64,000 nucleotides of DNA from the NCBI GenBank assembly GCA_900314715.1, contig OMWI01000004.1:124001-188000 (forward strand). The letters are read 5' to 3'. Positions 8,913 through 16,136 of this stretch are shown here, piece after piece (within the stretch, counting starts at the first letter, position 1; each line of letters opens with the position of its first letter). This DNA is from an uncultured Prevotellaceae bacterium. Lineage in GTDB: Bacteria; Bacteroidota; Bacteroidia; Bacteroidales; Bacteroidaceae. The notes below the pieces were generated by a model, which was not told the origin of the DNA, ran no database searches, and worked only from the letters and a program-made list of their open reading frames with translations. The translations under genes were made by a program, and so were the position numbers.

Positions 8913-8939
8913 TGAATTAGACTAAACATATTTATAATC

Positions 8940-9176
8940 ATGGATAAGAGAAATTTTGCATTCGACAAGACCAATTTCATTCTTTTGGCAATTGGTATGA
9001 TAGTAGTTATCATCGGTTTTATTCTGATGAGTGGAGGTGGTTCTACCGAGAGCGCGTATGATCCAGAAATATTCAATGCCATGCGTATCAAGGTGGCACC
9101 AGTAATTTGTTTTGTTGGTTTCGTTTCGATGGTTTATGCCATCATTCGCAAGCCAAAAGATAAGGAGGAAGCCTAA
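8940..9176 (+). CDS. small inner-membrane protein, DUF3098 family
   Basis: 78 aa with two predicted membrane helices (FILLAIGMIVVIIGFILM and VAPVICFVGFVSMVYAII) joined by a short soluble loop containing SGGGSTESAYDPEIF, typical of the Bacteroidetes DUF3098 family. The function is unknown. It sits between ftsX and uppP and its stop codon directly abuts the uppP ATG, so the three are co-translated. The conserved position suggests a role in envelope biogenesis or division, which is an inference from context only. Confidence 0.88.
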   Translation: MDKRNFAFDKTNFILLAIGMIVVIIGFILMSGGGSTESAYDPEIFNAMRIKVAPVICFVGFVSMVYAIIRKPKDKEEA

Positions 9177-10034
9177 ATGACATGGATTGAAACTGTTATC
9201 ATTGCCATAGTGGAAGGCTTGACGGAATTTCTTCCTGTATCTTCCACGGGGCACATGATTATCACCCAAAACTTGTTGAATGTTCCGCAAGGAGACCCGT
9301 TTGTCCATGCTTTTACGTTCATCATACAGTTTGGGGCTATTCTCTCTGTGGTGTGTCTTTATTGGAAACGTTTCTTCCAGTTTGACCATACACCTGCTCC
9401 AGAGGGGAGTTCTTTGTTTCAACGTTTGAAACACAAATACTATTTCTATTGGTTGCTTATTATCGGTGTGATTCCTGCCGTTGTTATTGGTTTGTTAGCC
9501 AAGAAGTCGGGACTCCTTGATTGGTTGCTCGATAGCGTAGAGGTAGTTGCCATTATGCTCGTGATTGGTGGTGTGTTTATGTTGTATTGTGACAAATTAT
9601 TCAACAAAGGTAACGAAGCAACACGTGTTAATGAAAAGCGTGCTTTTAACATCGGTCTGTATCAATGTATCTCGGTTATTCCTGGTGTGTCGCGTTCCAT
9701 GGCTACCATCGTTGGAGGTATGACACAAGGATTGACTCGCAAGCGTGCTGCTGAATTCTCCTTTTTCCTTGCCGTTCCGACAATGGCGGGAGCAACGTTG
9801 CTCGACTTGCTTGATCTCTTGAAAGAGGATGCAGCATGGGCAACCAGTCACAACGTGGCTATGTTGTTATTAGGATGTGTTGTTGCATTCATCGTTGCCT
9901 TGCTTGCCATGAAATGGTTTGTGGCTTTCTTGACGAAATACGGTTTTAAGGCCTTCGGTATCTATCGCATCATCGTCGGTAGTATCATTATTGTACTGTT
10001 GTTGACAGGACATTCACTTGCAATGGTTGATTAA
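9177..10034 (+). CDS. uppP: undecaprenyl-diphosphatase
   Basis: A membrane phosphatase that recycles undecaprenyl pyrophosphate to the monophosphate carrier for peptidoglycan and surface glycans. 285 aa with about eight hydrophobic segments. The two family motifs are clear: EGLTEFLPVSSTGHM (residues ~13-27) and PGVSRSMATIVGG (~170-182), which contain the catalytic Glu, Ser and Arg. The start codon immediately follows the DUF3098 stop, and the stop immediately precedes the truB ATG. Overproduction of this family is classically linked to bacitracin resistance. Confidence 0.96.
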   Translation: MTWIETVIIAIVEGLTEFLPVSSTGHMIITQNLLNVPQGDPFVHAFTFIIQFGAILSVVCLYWKRFFQFDHTPAPEGSSLFQRLKHKYYFYWLLIIGVIPAVVIGLLAKKSGLLDWLLDSVEVVAIMLVIGGVFMLYCDKLFNKGNEATRVNEKRAFNIGLYQCISVIPGVSRSMATIVGGMTQGLTRKRAAEFSFFLAVPTMAGATLLDLLDLLKEDAAWATSHNVAMLLLGCVVAFIVALLAMKWFVAFLTKYGFKAFGIYRIIVGSIIIVLLLTGHSLAMVD

Positions 10035-10742
10035 ATGAATTTCACGGAAGGAGAAATTATCGCCATAGACAAACCTTATCGTATGTCGAGTTTTGGTGCA
10101 TTGGCGCACATTCGTTACCTTATATCCAAAAGAGTGGGAGTGAAACGAGTGAAGACTGGACATGCGGGTACGCTCGATCCTTTGGCTACGGGCGTGTTGA
10201 TTCTTTGTACGGGTAAGGCTACCAAACAGATAGAGTCATTACAACTGCATACCAAGGAATATACCGCAACCCTTCAGTTGGGGGCTACCACTGTGAGTTA
10301 CGATAAGGAACATACCGTGAATTTCACCTATCCCACTCGCCATATCCATCGTGATTTGGTCCTCGAAACCTTACGTAAGTTTGAGGGAAATATCATGCAA
10401 GTGCCTCCTTCCTATAGCGCATGTAAGATTGACGGACATCGTGCGTATAAGTTGAAACGCAAGGGAAACGAGGTGGAATTGCAAGCCAAGCCCATCCGAA
10501 TAGACGAGATAGAACTGACGCGTTTTGACCCCGAATTGATGCAAATGGATATTCGTGTCGTTTGTGGTAAAGGCACCTATATTCGTGCATTGGCTCGCGA
10601 CATAGGCAGAGCATTGGGAAGTGGGGCTTTTCTCACCGCTTTACGTCGAACGCGCGTTGGAGATATCCGTGTTGAAGATTGCGTTGATTTCGACCATTTC
10701 AACGAATGGTTAGACCAACAGGAAATAGAATATATTGCATAA
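10035..10742 (+). CDS. truB: tRNA pseudouridine(55) synthase
   Basis: Converts U55 in the T-loop of tRNAs to pseudouridine. 235 aa, close to the family size. The catalytic aspartate is in KTGHAGTLDPLATGVL (near residue 49). Further conserved segments are VPPSYSACKIDGHRAYKLKR and GTYIRALARDIG. The C-terminal PUA-like extension seen in some bacteria is short or absent. It directly abuts uppP and is followed by queA after 36 bp; the pairing of truB with queA is common in Bacteroidetes. Confidence 0.96.
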   Translation: MNFTEGEIIAIDKPYRMSSFGALAHIRYLISKRVGVKRVKTGHAGTLDPLATGVLILCTGKATKQIESLQLHTKEYTATLQLGATTVSYDKEHTVNFTYPTRHIHRDLVLETLRKFEGNIMQVPPSYSACKIDGHRAYKLKRKGNEVELQAKPIRIDEIELTRFDPELMQMDIRVVCGKGTYIRALARDIGRALGSGAFLTALRRTRVGDIRVEDCVDFDHFNEWLDQQEIEYIA

Positions 10743-10778
10743 GTACGTCCCAATAAATGATTTTTAAAAACTCAATAT

Positions 10779-11945
10779 ATGAAGTTATCACAGTTTAAAT
10801 TTAAATTGCCTGAAGAACAGATTGCGCTTTATCCGCATAGCATCTGGCATGAGTTCAAGAACGAGCAAGGAGAAAACGAGACATTCCGCATTACGCGTCG
10901 CGATGAATGTCGTTTGATGGTTTTACACCGCAAGTCGCAGACAATTGACATGTACAAACGAGATGAAAACGGTAATCCCATCGAGGGAGAATTCCTTGAT
11001 TTTCGTAACGTACTTGATTACTTTGACGAGGGTGACACCTTCATATTCAATGATACCAAGGTGTTTCCTGCACGTCTTTATGGTACTAAGGAAAAGACGG
11101 ATGCGCAGATAGAGGTGTTCCTGCTTCGTGAGTTGAATGAGGAAATGCGTCTATGGGACGTGTTGGTTGAACCTGCGCGAAAGATTCGCATTGGTAATAA
11201 ACTGTTTTTCGATGAAAGTGGTTCGATGGTTGCTGAAGTGATTGACAACACGACAAGTCGCGGGCGAACGCTTCGCTTCCTATACGATTGTCCTCACGAT
11301 GAATTCAAACGCGAATTGTTTGCGTTGGGTGAGGCTCCATTACCACGATATATCGTAGATGCACGTAAGGACCATCATGCAACGGAAGATGACATGGAGG
11401 ATTTCCAATGTATCTTCGCCAAGAATGAAGGTGCCGTTACAGCTCCAGCTACAGGACTTCATTTCAGTCGTGAATTGATGAAGCGTATGGAGATTCGGGG
11501 TATCAACTTTGCCTATATTACGTTGCATTGCGGATTGGGTAACTTCCATGACATCGAGGTGGAAGACCTGACGAAACACAAGATGGATTCCGAACAGATG
11601 TTTATTAGCAAGGAAACGTGCGACATCGTTAATGCTACCAAGCAAGCGGGGCATCATATTTGTGCCGTCGGAACCAGTGTGGTGAAGGCTACGGAGACTG
11701 CCGTTGGTACGGATGGAATGCTGAAACAATATGAAGGATGGACCAATAAGTTTATCTTCCCGCCATACGAATTCGGACTTGCCGATACAATGATTGCCAA
11801 CTTCTATCACCCATATTCAACCTTGTTGATGGAAACCGCTGCATTTGGCGGATACGACTTGGTGATGGAAGCCTACGACTTAGCCGTGAAGAATGGCTAT
11901 CAGTTTGGTTGCTACGGCGATGCTTTGCTCATCGTAAACGATTGA
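10779..11945 (+). CDS. queA: S-adenosylmethionine:tRNA ribosyltransferase-isomerase
   Basis: Transfers and isomerises the ribosyl group of SAM onto preQ1-modified tRNA to give epoxyqueuosine at position 34. 388 aa, somewhat longer than the ~350 aa Escherichia coli enzyme because of an insertion near the N-terminus. Recognisable segments are [26 protein letters not shown] and a C-terminal [19 protein letters not shown]. The stop TGA (11943-11945) shares its last base with the folK ATG, so folK is translationally coupled. Cytoplasmic. Confidence 0.96.
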   Translation: MKLSQFKFKLPEEQIALYPHSIWHEFKNEQGENETFRITRRDECRLMVLHRKSQTIDMYKRDENGNPIEGEFLDFRNVLDYFDEGDTFIFNDTKVFPARLYGTKEKTDAQIEVFLLRELNEEMRLWDVLVEPARKIRIGNKLFFDESGSMVAEVIDNTTSRGRTLRFLYDCPHDEFKRELFALGEAPLPRYIVDARKDHHATEDDMEDFQCIFAKNEGAVTAPATGLHFSRELMKRMEIRGINFAYITLHCGLGNFHDIEVEDLTKHKMDSEQMFISKETCDIVNATKQAGHHICAVGTSVVKATETAVGTDGMLKQYEGWTNKFIFPPYEFGLADTMIANFYHPYSTLLMETAAFGGYDLVMEAYDLAVKNGYQFGCYGDALLIVND

Positions 11946-12379
11946 TGATGAGCAATCATTGTGTGTATTTAGGACTTGGTTCTAATCTTGGAAACCGTGA
12001 GGAGAATATTCTTCGTGCGGTAAAAAAAATACATGAGCTGATAGGTACGGTAGAGTGCCAGTCGGCTCTTTTCGATACAGAACCATGGGGATTCTCGTCT
12101 GAGAATCGATTTCTGAATGCAGTTGTAAGAGTGAATACTACTCTTTCTCCACGACAATTGTTGGATACCACTAAAAAGATAGAAAAGTCGTTAGGACGAA
12201 AAAAGAAATCCCAAACAAAGAATGGTCGTGCCGTTTATCATGACCGCATCATAGACATCGACATATTGCTATATGACGACATTACCGTGGATGAACCAGA
12301 CTTGAAAATTCCACATCCTCTTATGTATGAGCGCGACTTCGTGATGATTCCGCTTCAAGAGTTGCTTGATAGGGAATAG
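11945..12379 (+). CDS. folK: 2-amino-4-hydroxy-6-hydroxymethyldihydropteridine diphosphokinase
   Basis: Pyrophosphorylates 6-hydroxymethyl-dihydropterin in folate synthesis. 144 aa. The family motifs YLGLGSNLGNREENI at the N-terminus, TEPWGFSSENRFLNAVV (pterin site) and the metal-binding DRIIDIDILLYDD near residue 100 are present. The frame extends upstream to a TTG at 11909, but the ATG overlapping the queA stop (TGATGATG) is the natural start; a second ATG follows immediately at 11948. It is the last gene of the ftsX operon. Confidence 0.94.
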   Translation: MMSNHCVYLGLGSNLGNREENILRAVKKIHELIGTVECQSALFDTEPWGFSSENRFLNAVVRVNTTLSPRQLLDTTKKIEKSLGRKKKSQTKNGRAVYHDRIIDIDILLYDDITVDEPDLKIPHPLMYERDFVMIPLQELLDRE

Positions 12380-12471
12380 TTTGCATTAAATAGATGCCGT
12401 AGTCATTTCTTCTTTTTCCCTGCTAACATACAAATGACGGAGGGTAATTTGTCGTTCTGATTTTGATGGCT

Positions 12472-12593
12472 TATGACAGATATGACAGATATGACAGAAG
12501 AAAATGCAACTTTCTCTATAGGAAATTATTTACCCCGAGACTAAATGATTTCCTTATACGAAAGTTATATATTTATCTGTCATATCTGTCATA
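12472..12593. repeat. inverted repeat of TATGACAGA nonamers
   Basis: Three perfect tandem TATGACAGA units (12472-12498) are matched by two perfect inverted units TCTGTCATA (12576-12593), giving an 18-bp perfect stem around a loop of ~77 nt. It lies in the 498-bp gap between folK and rpsO. Apart from the rpsO terminator no gene is visible in this gap. It could be a short non-autonomous element or a hairpin-forming repeat. Confidence 0.85.
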
Positions 12594-12821
12594 CACTACA
12601 ACAAATGGATTCATAAATGTGTCATTTATGCCACGTAAATGATACACTTAGACAGCGTAAACTATACATTTTGACATCAGAAACAATATGTTTATGAGTT
12701 GTATATATGATAGGGGCAAATTCAAAGATATGACACTATAGCAAAAGAATATAAATTTAATCCTAATTCCCTCATGAAAAATCTATTGAGGCGTAACTAT
12801 GCTTTCTACGATTGTTGGAGT

Positions 12822-12856
12822 ATAAAAAATCCCGCTATCTGAAATAGATAACGGGA
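12822..12856 (-). terminator. rpsO terminator
   Basis: On the minus strand the stem AATCCCGTTATCT / AGATAGCGGGATT (one mismatch) closes a short loop and is followed by a run of six T. It begins 21 bp after the rpsO stop codon. Confidence 0.88.
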
Positions 12857-12877
12857 TTCATGTGTATTTAGGAGATT

Positions 12878-13150
12878 TTATCGGCGCAATCCGAGTGCCT
12901 TAATGATAGCACGGTAACGTTCGATGTCGCGGTCTTTCAAGTATGAAAGCAACTTACGACGCTTACCTACCAACATGGTCAGTGAACGAGCGGTAGCATG
13001 ATCCTTGTGGTTTTGCTTCAGGTGCTCGGTCATGTGTGCAATACGATAGGTGAAAAGAGCGATTTGGCTCTCTGGAGAACCAGTGTCAGCAACGCCATTC
13101 TTACCATACTTCTCGAAAATCTCAGCTTTCTTTTCTTTGTCTAAATACAT
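12878..13150 (-). CDS. rpsO: 30S ribosomal protein S15
   Basis: 90 aa, the standard length. Binds 16S rRNA at the central-domain three-way junction and helps assemble the platform. The conserved four-helix protein shows TGSPESQIALFTYRI, HLKQNHKDHATARSLTMLVGKRRKLLSYL (in part) and the C-terminal RYRAIIKALGLRR. It is monocistronic: its own promoter lies at 13259-13289 and a strong terminator follows. The 5' leader of about 100 nt could hold the translational autoregulation site known for S15 in other bacteria, but I see no decisive structure. Confidence 0.98.
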   Translation of the reverse strand: MYLDKEKKAEIFEKYGKNGVADTGSPESQIALFTYRIAHMTEHLKQNHKDHATARSLTMLVGKRRKLLSYLKDRDIERYRAIIKALGLRR

Positions 13151-13258
13151 GATTTTAATTGATTAATAATTGATTTGCTAATACATCTTTCAAATGCTTT
13201 CCGCCTTAATCACAACGAATTACATCCTCTGATGCTTCGGATTTTCCGAAATGCGGGT

Positions 13259-13289
13259 GCAAAGGTAGTGATTTTTATTGAGAAAGCAA
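13259..13289 (-). promoter_or_regulatory. rpsO promoter
   Basis: On the minus strand TTG (13287-13289), a 19-nt spacer and TACCTTTGC (13259-13267) match the Bacteroidetes consensus exactly. The element overlaps the upstream region of the divergent typA promoter. Confidence 0.8.
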
Positions 13290-13310
13290 GCATTTTACAA
13301 AAATATTTCG

Positions 13311-13319
13311 TACCTTTGC
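13311..13319 (+). promoter_or_regulatory. typA promoter -7 element
   Basis: TACCTTTGC lies 21 bp upstream of the typA ATG, giving a very short leader. A clear TTG -33 box is missing. The element is back-to-back with the rpsO promoter, about 40 bp apart. Confidence 0.65.
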
Positions 13320-13340
13320 GGCAATTTTTAAGGTATATTT

Positions 13341-15143
13341 ATGCAAGACATTAGAAATATTGCGATTATCGCGCACGTTGACCATGGGAAAACCACGTTG
13401 GTTGACAAGATGATGCTCGCTGGAAAACTCTTCCGAGATGGTCAGGATAACAGTGGACAAATACTGGATTCAAATGATTTGGAGCGTGAAAGGGGTATTA
13501 CCATTCTTTCCAAGAACGTTTCGATTAATTGGAAAGGTGTAAAAATCAATATCATCGACACTCCGGGACACGCCGACTTTGGTGGAGAAGTGGAACGAGT
13601 GCTCAATATGGCAGACGGTTGTCTGTTATTGGTTGATGCGTTTGAGGGTCCTATGCCACAAACACGATTTGTGTTGCAAAAGGCATTGCAAATTGGTTTG
13701 AAGCCTATCGTTGTTGTCAATAAGGTAGATAAGCCTAATTGTCGCCCAGAGGAAGTATATGAGATGGTATTCGATTTGATGTTCTCGCTCAATGCTACTG
13801 AAGACCAATTAGACTTCCCCGTTGTATATGGTTCTGCCAAGAATGGTTGGATGGGAGAGGACTTTAGTACTCCTACAGACAATATTGATTATTTGCTTGA
13901 TAAAATCGTGGAAGTGATTCCCGCGCCACGACAGATAGAGGGAACGCCTCAGATGTTGATTACTTCACTCGATTTCTCCAATTACACGGGAAGAATTGCT
14001 GTGGGACGTGTACATCGTGGCACTTTATGCGATGGAATGCCCGTCACTATTTGGCATCGTGATGGTACGCATGAACGCACGAAAATCAAGGAGTTGCATA
14101 CTTTTGAGGGTATGGGACATTGCAAGACAGACCATGTGGATTCAGGTGATATTTGTGCGGTAATCGGACTTGAGAAGTTTGAGATTGGAGATACAATTTG
14201 TGATTTGGAGAATCCAGAGCCATTACCACCTATTGCCGTTGACGAACCAACCATGTCGATGCTCTTCACCATCAATGATTCTCCTTTCTTTGGAAAAGAA
14301 GGAAAGTATTGTACATCAAGACACATCAATGACCGTTTGCAAAAGGAATTGGAGAAAAATCTTGCCTTGCGTGTGCAACCATTCGAAGATGCAACGGATA
14401 GTTGGATTGTCAGTGGACGTGGCGTGTTGCATTTAAGTGTGCTCATTGAAACCATGCGTCGTGAGGGGTATGAACTTCAGGTTGGTCAGCCACAAGTAAT
14501 CTATAAGGAGATCGACGGACAGAAATGTGAACCTATTGAGGAACTTACCATCAATGTGCCAGAGGAATTCTCGTCTAAGATGATTGACATGGTAACTCGC
14601 AGAAAGGGCGAGATGACTTCCATGGAATCGCAAGCAGATAGAGTGAACATTGAGTTTGACATTCCTTCGCGTGGTATTATCGGACTCCGAACCAATCTCC
14701 TTACGGCCAGTCAAGGAGAGGCTATCATGGCGCATAGGTTCAAGGAATACCAACCATACAAAGGCGATATCACACGTAGAGTGAATGGTTCGATGATTGC
14801 ATTGGAAACGGGTACTGCCTTTGCTTATTCTATTGATAAGTTGCAAGACCGTGGTAAATTCTTCATCGACCCAGGTGAAGAGGTGTATTTCGGACAAGTG
14901 GTAGGCGAACATGTTCATGATAATGACCTCGTGATTAACGTGACGAAAGCCAAGCAACTCACCAACGTTCGTGCAAGTGGAAGCGATGAGAAGGCTCGCA
15001 TTGTTCCTAAGACCGTGATGAGTTTGGAGGAATGTCTCGAGTATATCAAAGCCGACGAGTATGTGGAGATTACGCCAAAGTCGATTCGTATGCGCAAGAT
15101 AATCCTTGACCATAACGAGCGAAAGAAGGCAAACAAGGAATAA
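13341..15143 (+). CDS. typA: translational GTPase TypA/BipA
   Basis: A ribosome-associated GTPase related to EF-G, involved in ribosome assembly and stress or cold adaptation. 600 aa, the usual length. The G-domain motifs are AHVDHGKTTLVDKM (G1), RGITI (G2), DTPGHADFGGE (G3), NKVDKP (G4) and a GSAKNGW segment (G5). Domains II, III and V and the BipA-specific C-terminal domain follow (SRGIIGLRTNLLTAS, then LTNVRASGSDEKA). It is expressed from its own promoter and ends in a strong hairpin terminator. Confidence 0.97.
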   Translation: MQDIRNIAIIAHVDHGKTTLVDKMMLAGKLFRDGQDNSGQILDSNDLERERGITILSKNVSINWKGVKINIIDTPGHADFGGEVERVLNMADGCLLLVDAFEGPMPQTRFVLQKALQIGLKPIVVVNKVDKPNCRPEEVYEMVFDLMFSLNATEDQLDFPVVYGSAKNGWMGEDFSTPTDNIDYLLDKIVEVIPAPRQIEGTPQMLITSLDFSNYTGRIAVGRVHRGTLCDGMPVTIWHRDGTHERTKIKELHTFEGMGHCKTDHVDSGDICAVIGLEKFEIGDTICDLENPEPLPPIAVDEPTMSMLFTINDSPFFGKEGKYCTSRHINDRLQKELEKNLALRVQPFEDATDSWIVSGRGVLHLSVLIETMRREGYELQVGQPQVIYKEIDGQKCEPIEELTINVPEEFSSKMIDMVTRRKGEMTSMESQADRVNIEFDIPSRGIIGLRTNLLTASQGEAIMAHRFKEYQPYKGDITRRVNGSMIALETGTAFAYSIDKLQDRGKFFIDPGEEVYFGQVVGEHVHDNDLVINVTKAKQLTNVRASGSDEKARIVPKTVMSLEECLEYIKADEYVEITPKSIRMRKIILDHNERKKANKE

Positions 15144-15154
15144 GATATAAAGAT

Positions 15155-15195
15155 AAAAGGAGCGAAGATGTAAATTCTTTCGCTCCTTTTTTGTT
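15155..15195 (+). terminator. typA terminator (probably bidirectional)
   Basis: The stem AAAGGAGCGAAGA / TCTTTCGCTCCTTT with one bulged base is followed by a run of T on the plus strand. The stem is preceded by A residues, so it may also end the convergent mtnN transcript. Confidence 0.85.
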
Positions 15196-15226
15196 ATTCG
15201 GGATAATTGAAGTTTTCTTGCTTGTT

Positions 15227-15946
15227 TTATAGTTGATAGTCAATATTAGTCAAGAAACTTTTCGTGGCATTAAACGAACCTTCTGCCAGTCTGTTCCAGA
15301 AGTCGAAATATTGCGAAGCATTCTGGTCTTTCAACGGAACATCGCTGATGATGCGGAAAGAGATAAACGCCACTCGATAGATATAGCATGTTTGGGCAAT
15401 CGAACAACTCTCCATGTCAACGGCCATGGCTTTGGAGAATTTCTCAAGGATGCTTTGCATCTTTTCCTTCGTATTTACGAACCAATCACCACTAACGATA
15501 GGACCAGAATAAACTTTGCTATTGCCTTGATGGAATAAGTCGCTATTCTCAACGCTTTCAATGGCTTTCTTCACTAATTCCTTATTGGTTGAGAAATACG
15601 GTGGCATTCCCACAAACTGACCATAATTCACCTCGTCGCCACAATAAACGTCATGATAATAGTATCTTGTGCCTATGATTACGTCTAATGGATTCATCTC
15701 CGTTTGAACTCCACCTGCAACGCCAGTCGATACGATGAGGTCGGGGTGGTAATTGTTAATCATCTCAACCGCGCCAATGGCAGAGTTTACCTTACCGATT
15801 CCGCATTGCTGCATGAATATCTGATTGTTTCCTATTTCCCCGATGACGAAGTCTTTCTTGTTCTTCCGCTCCGTTCTACTGTCATCGAGCAATGTCTTCA
15901 GTTGCGTGAACTCTTTGTCCATCGCAACAATTACGCCAATTTTCAT
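15227..15946 (-). CDS. mtnN: 5'-methylthioadenosine/S-adenosylhomocysteine nucleosidase
   Basis: Hydrolyses the glycosidic bond of methylthioadenosine and S-adenosylhomocysteine, recycling SAM by-products and supplying the AI-2 precursor. 239 aa. It starts with the family signature MKIGVIVAMDKEF (catalytic Glu12). CGIGKVNSAIG and VSTGVAGGV form the phosphorylase-like core, VDMESCSIAQ holds the substrate-binding Met-Glu, and SDVPLKDQ carries the general-acid Asp. A TATTTTTGC promoter element lies 29 bp upstream. It is convergent with typA. Confidence 0.94.
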   Translation of the reverse strand: MKIGVIVAMDKEFTQLKTLLDDSRTERKNKKDFVIGEIGNNQIFMQQCGIGKVNSAIGAVEMINNYHPDLIVSTGVAGGVQTEMNPLDVIIGTRYYYHDVYCGDEVNYGQFVGMPPYFSTNKELVKKAIESVENSDLFHQGNSKVYSGPIVSGDWFVNTKEKMQSILEKFSKAMAVDMESCSIAQTCYIYRVAFISFRIISDVPLKDQNASQYFDFWNRLAEGSFNATKSFLTNIDYQL

Positions 15947-15974
15947 TATATGTTACCTTGTTTTTTAATTTGGG

Positions 15975-15983
15975 TGCAAAAAT
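15975..15983 (-). promoter_or_regulatory. mtnN promoter -7 element
   Basis: TATTTTTGC on the minus strand, matching TAnnTTTG, 28 bp upstream of the mtnN ATG. Confidence 0.6.
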
Positions 15984-16077
15984 AAAAGATTATTCTCAAT
16001 TCCCGAACAATATTTTCGAAATAAACATTTTTTAATAGTACGATGTGTCAGGTGTTGCGAAAATCGGTGAATTTGTT

Positions 16078-16108
16078 TTGTTTTTTGATTGATTTGCACT
16101 ATCTTTGC
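16078..16108 (+). promoter_or_regulatory. promoter of the YfhO gene
   Basis: TTG (16078-16080), a 19-nt spacer and TATCTTTGC (16100-16108) form a full consensus promoter. It ends 28 bp upstream of the ATG at 16137 and overlaps the alternative upstream start at 16089, ruling that start out. Confidence 0.8.
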
Positions 16109-16136
16109 AAACAAATCATTAAGTCATTTATTACCT

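Noticed and set aside
8922-9434. 170-aa minus-strand frame opposite DUF3098/uppP
   Set aside because: Shadow of the well-supported uppP operon; no protein-like character.
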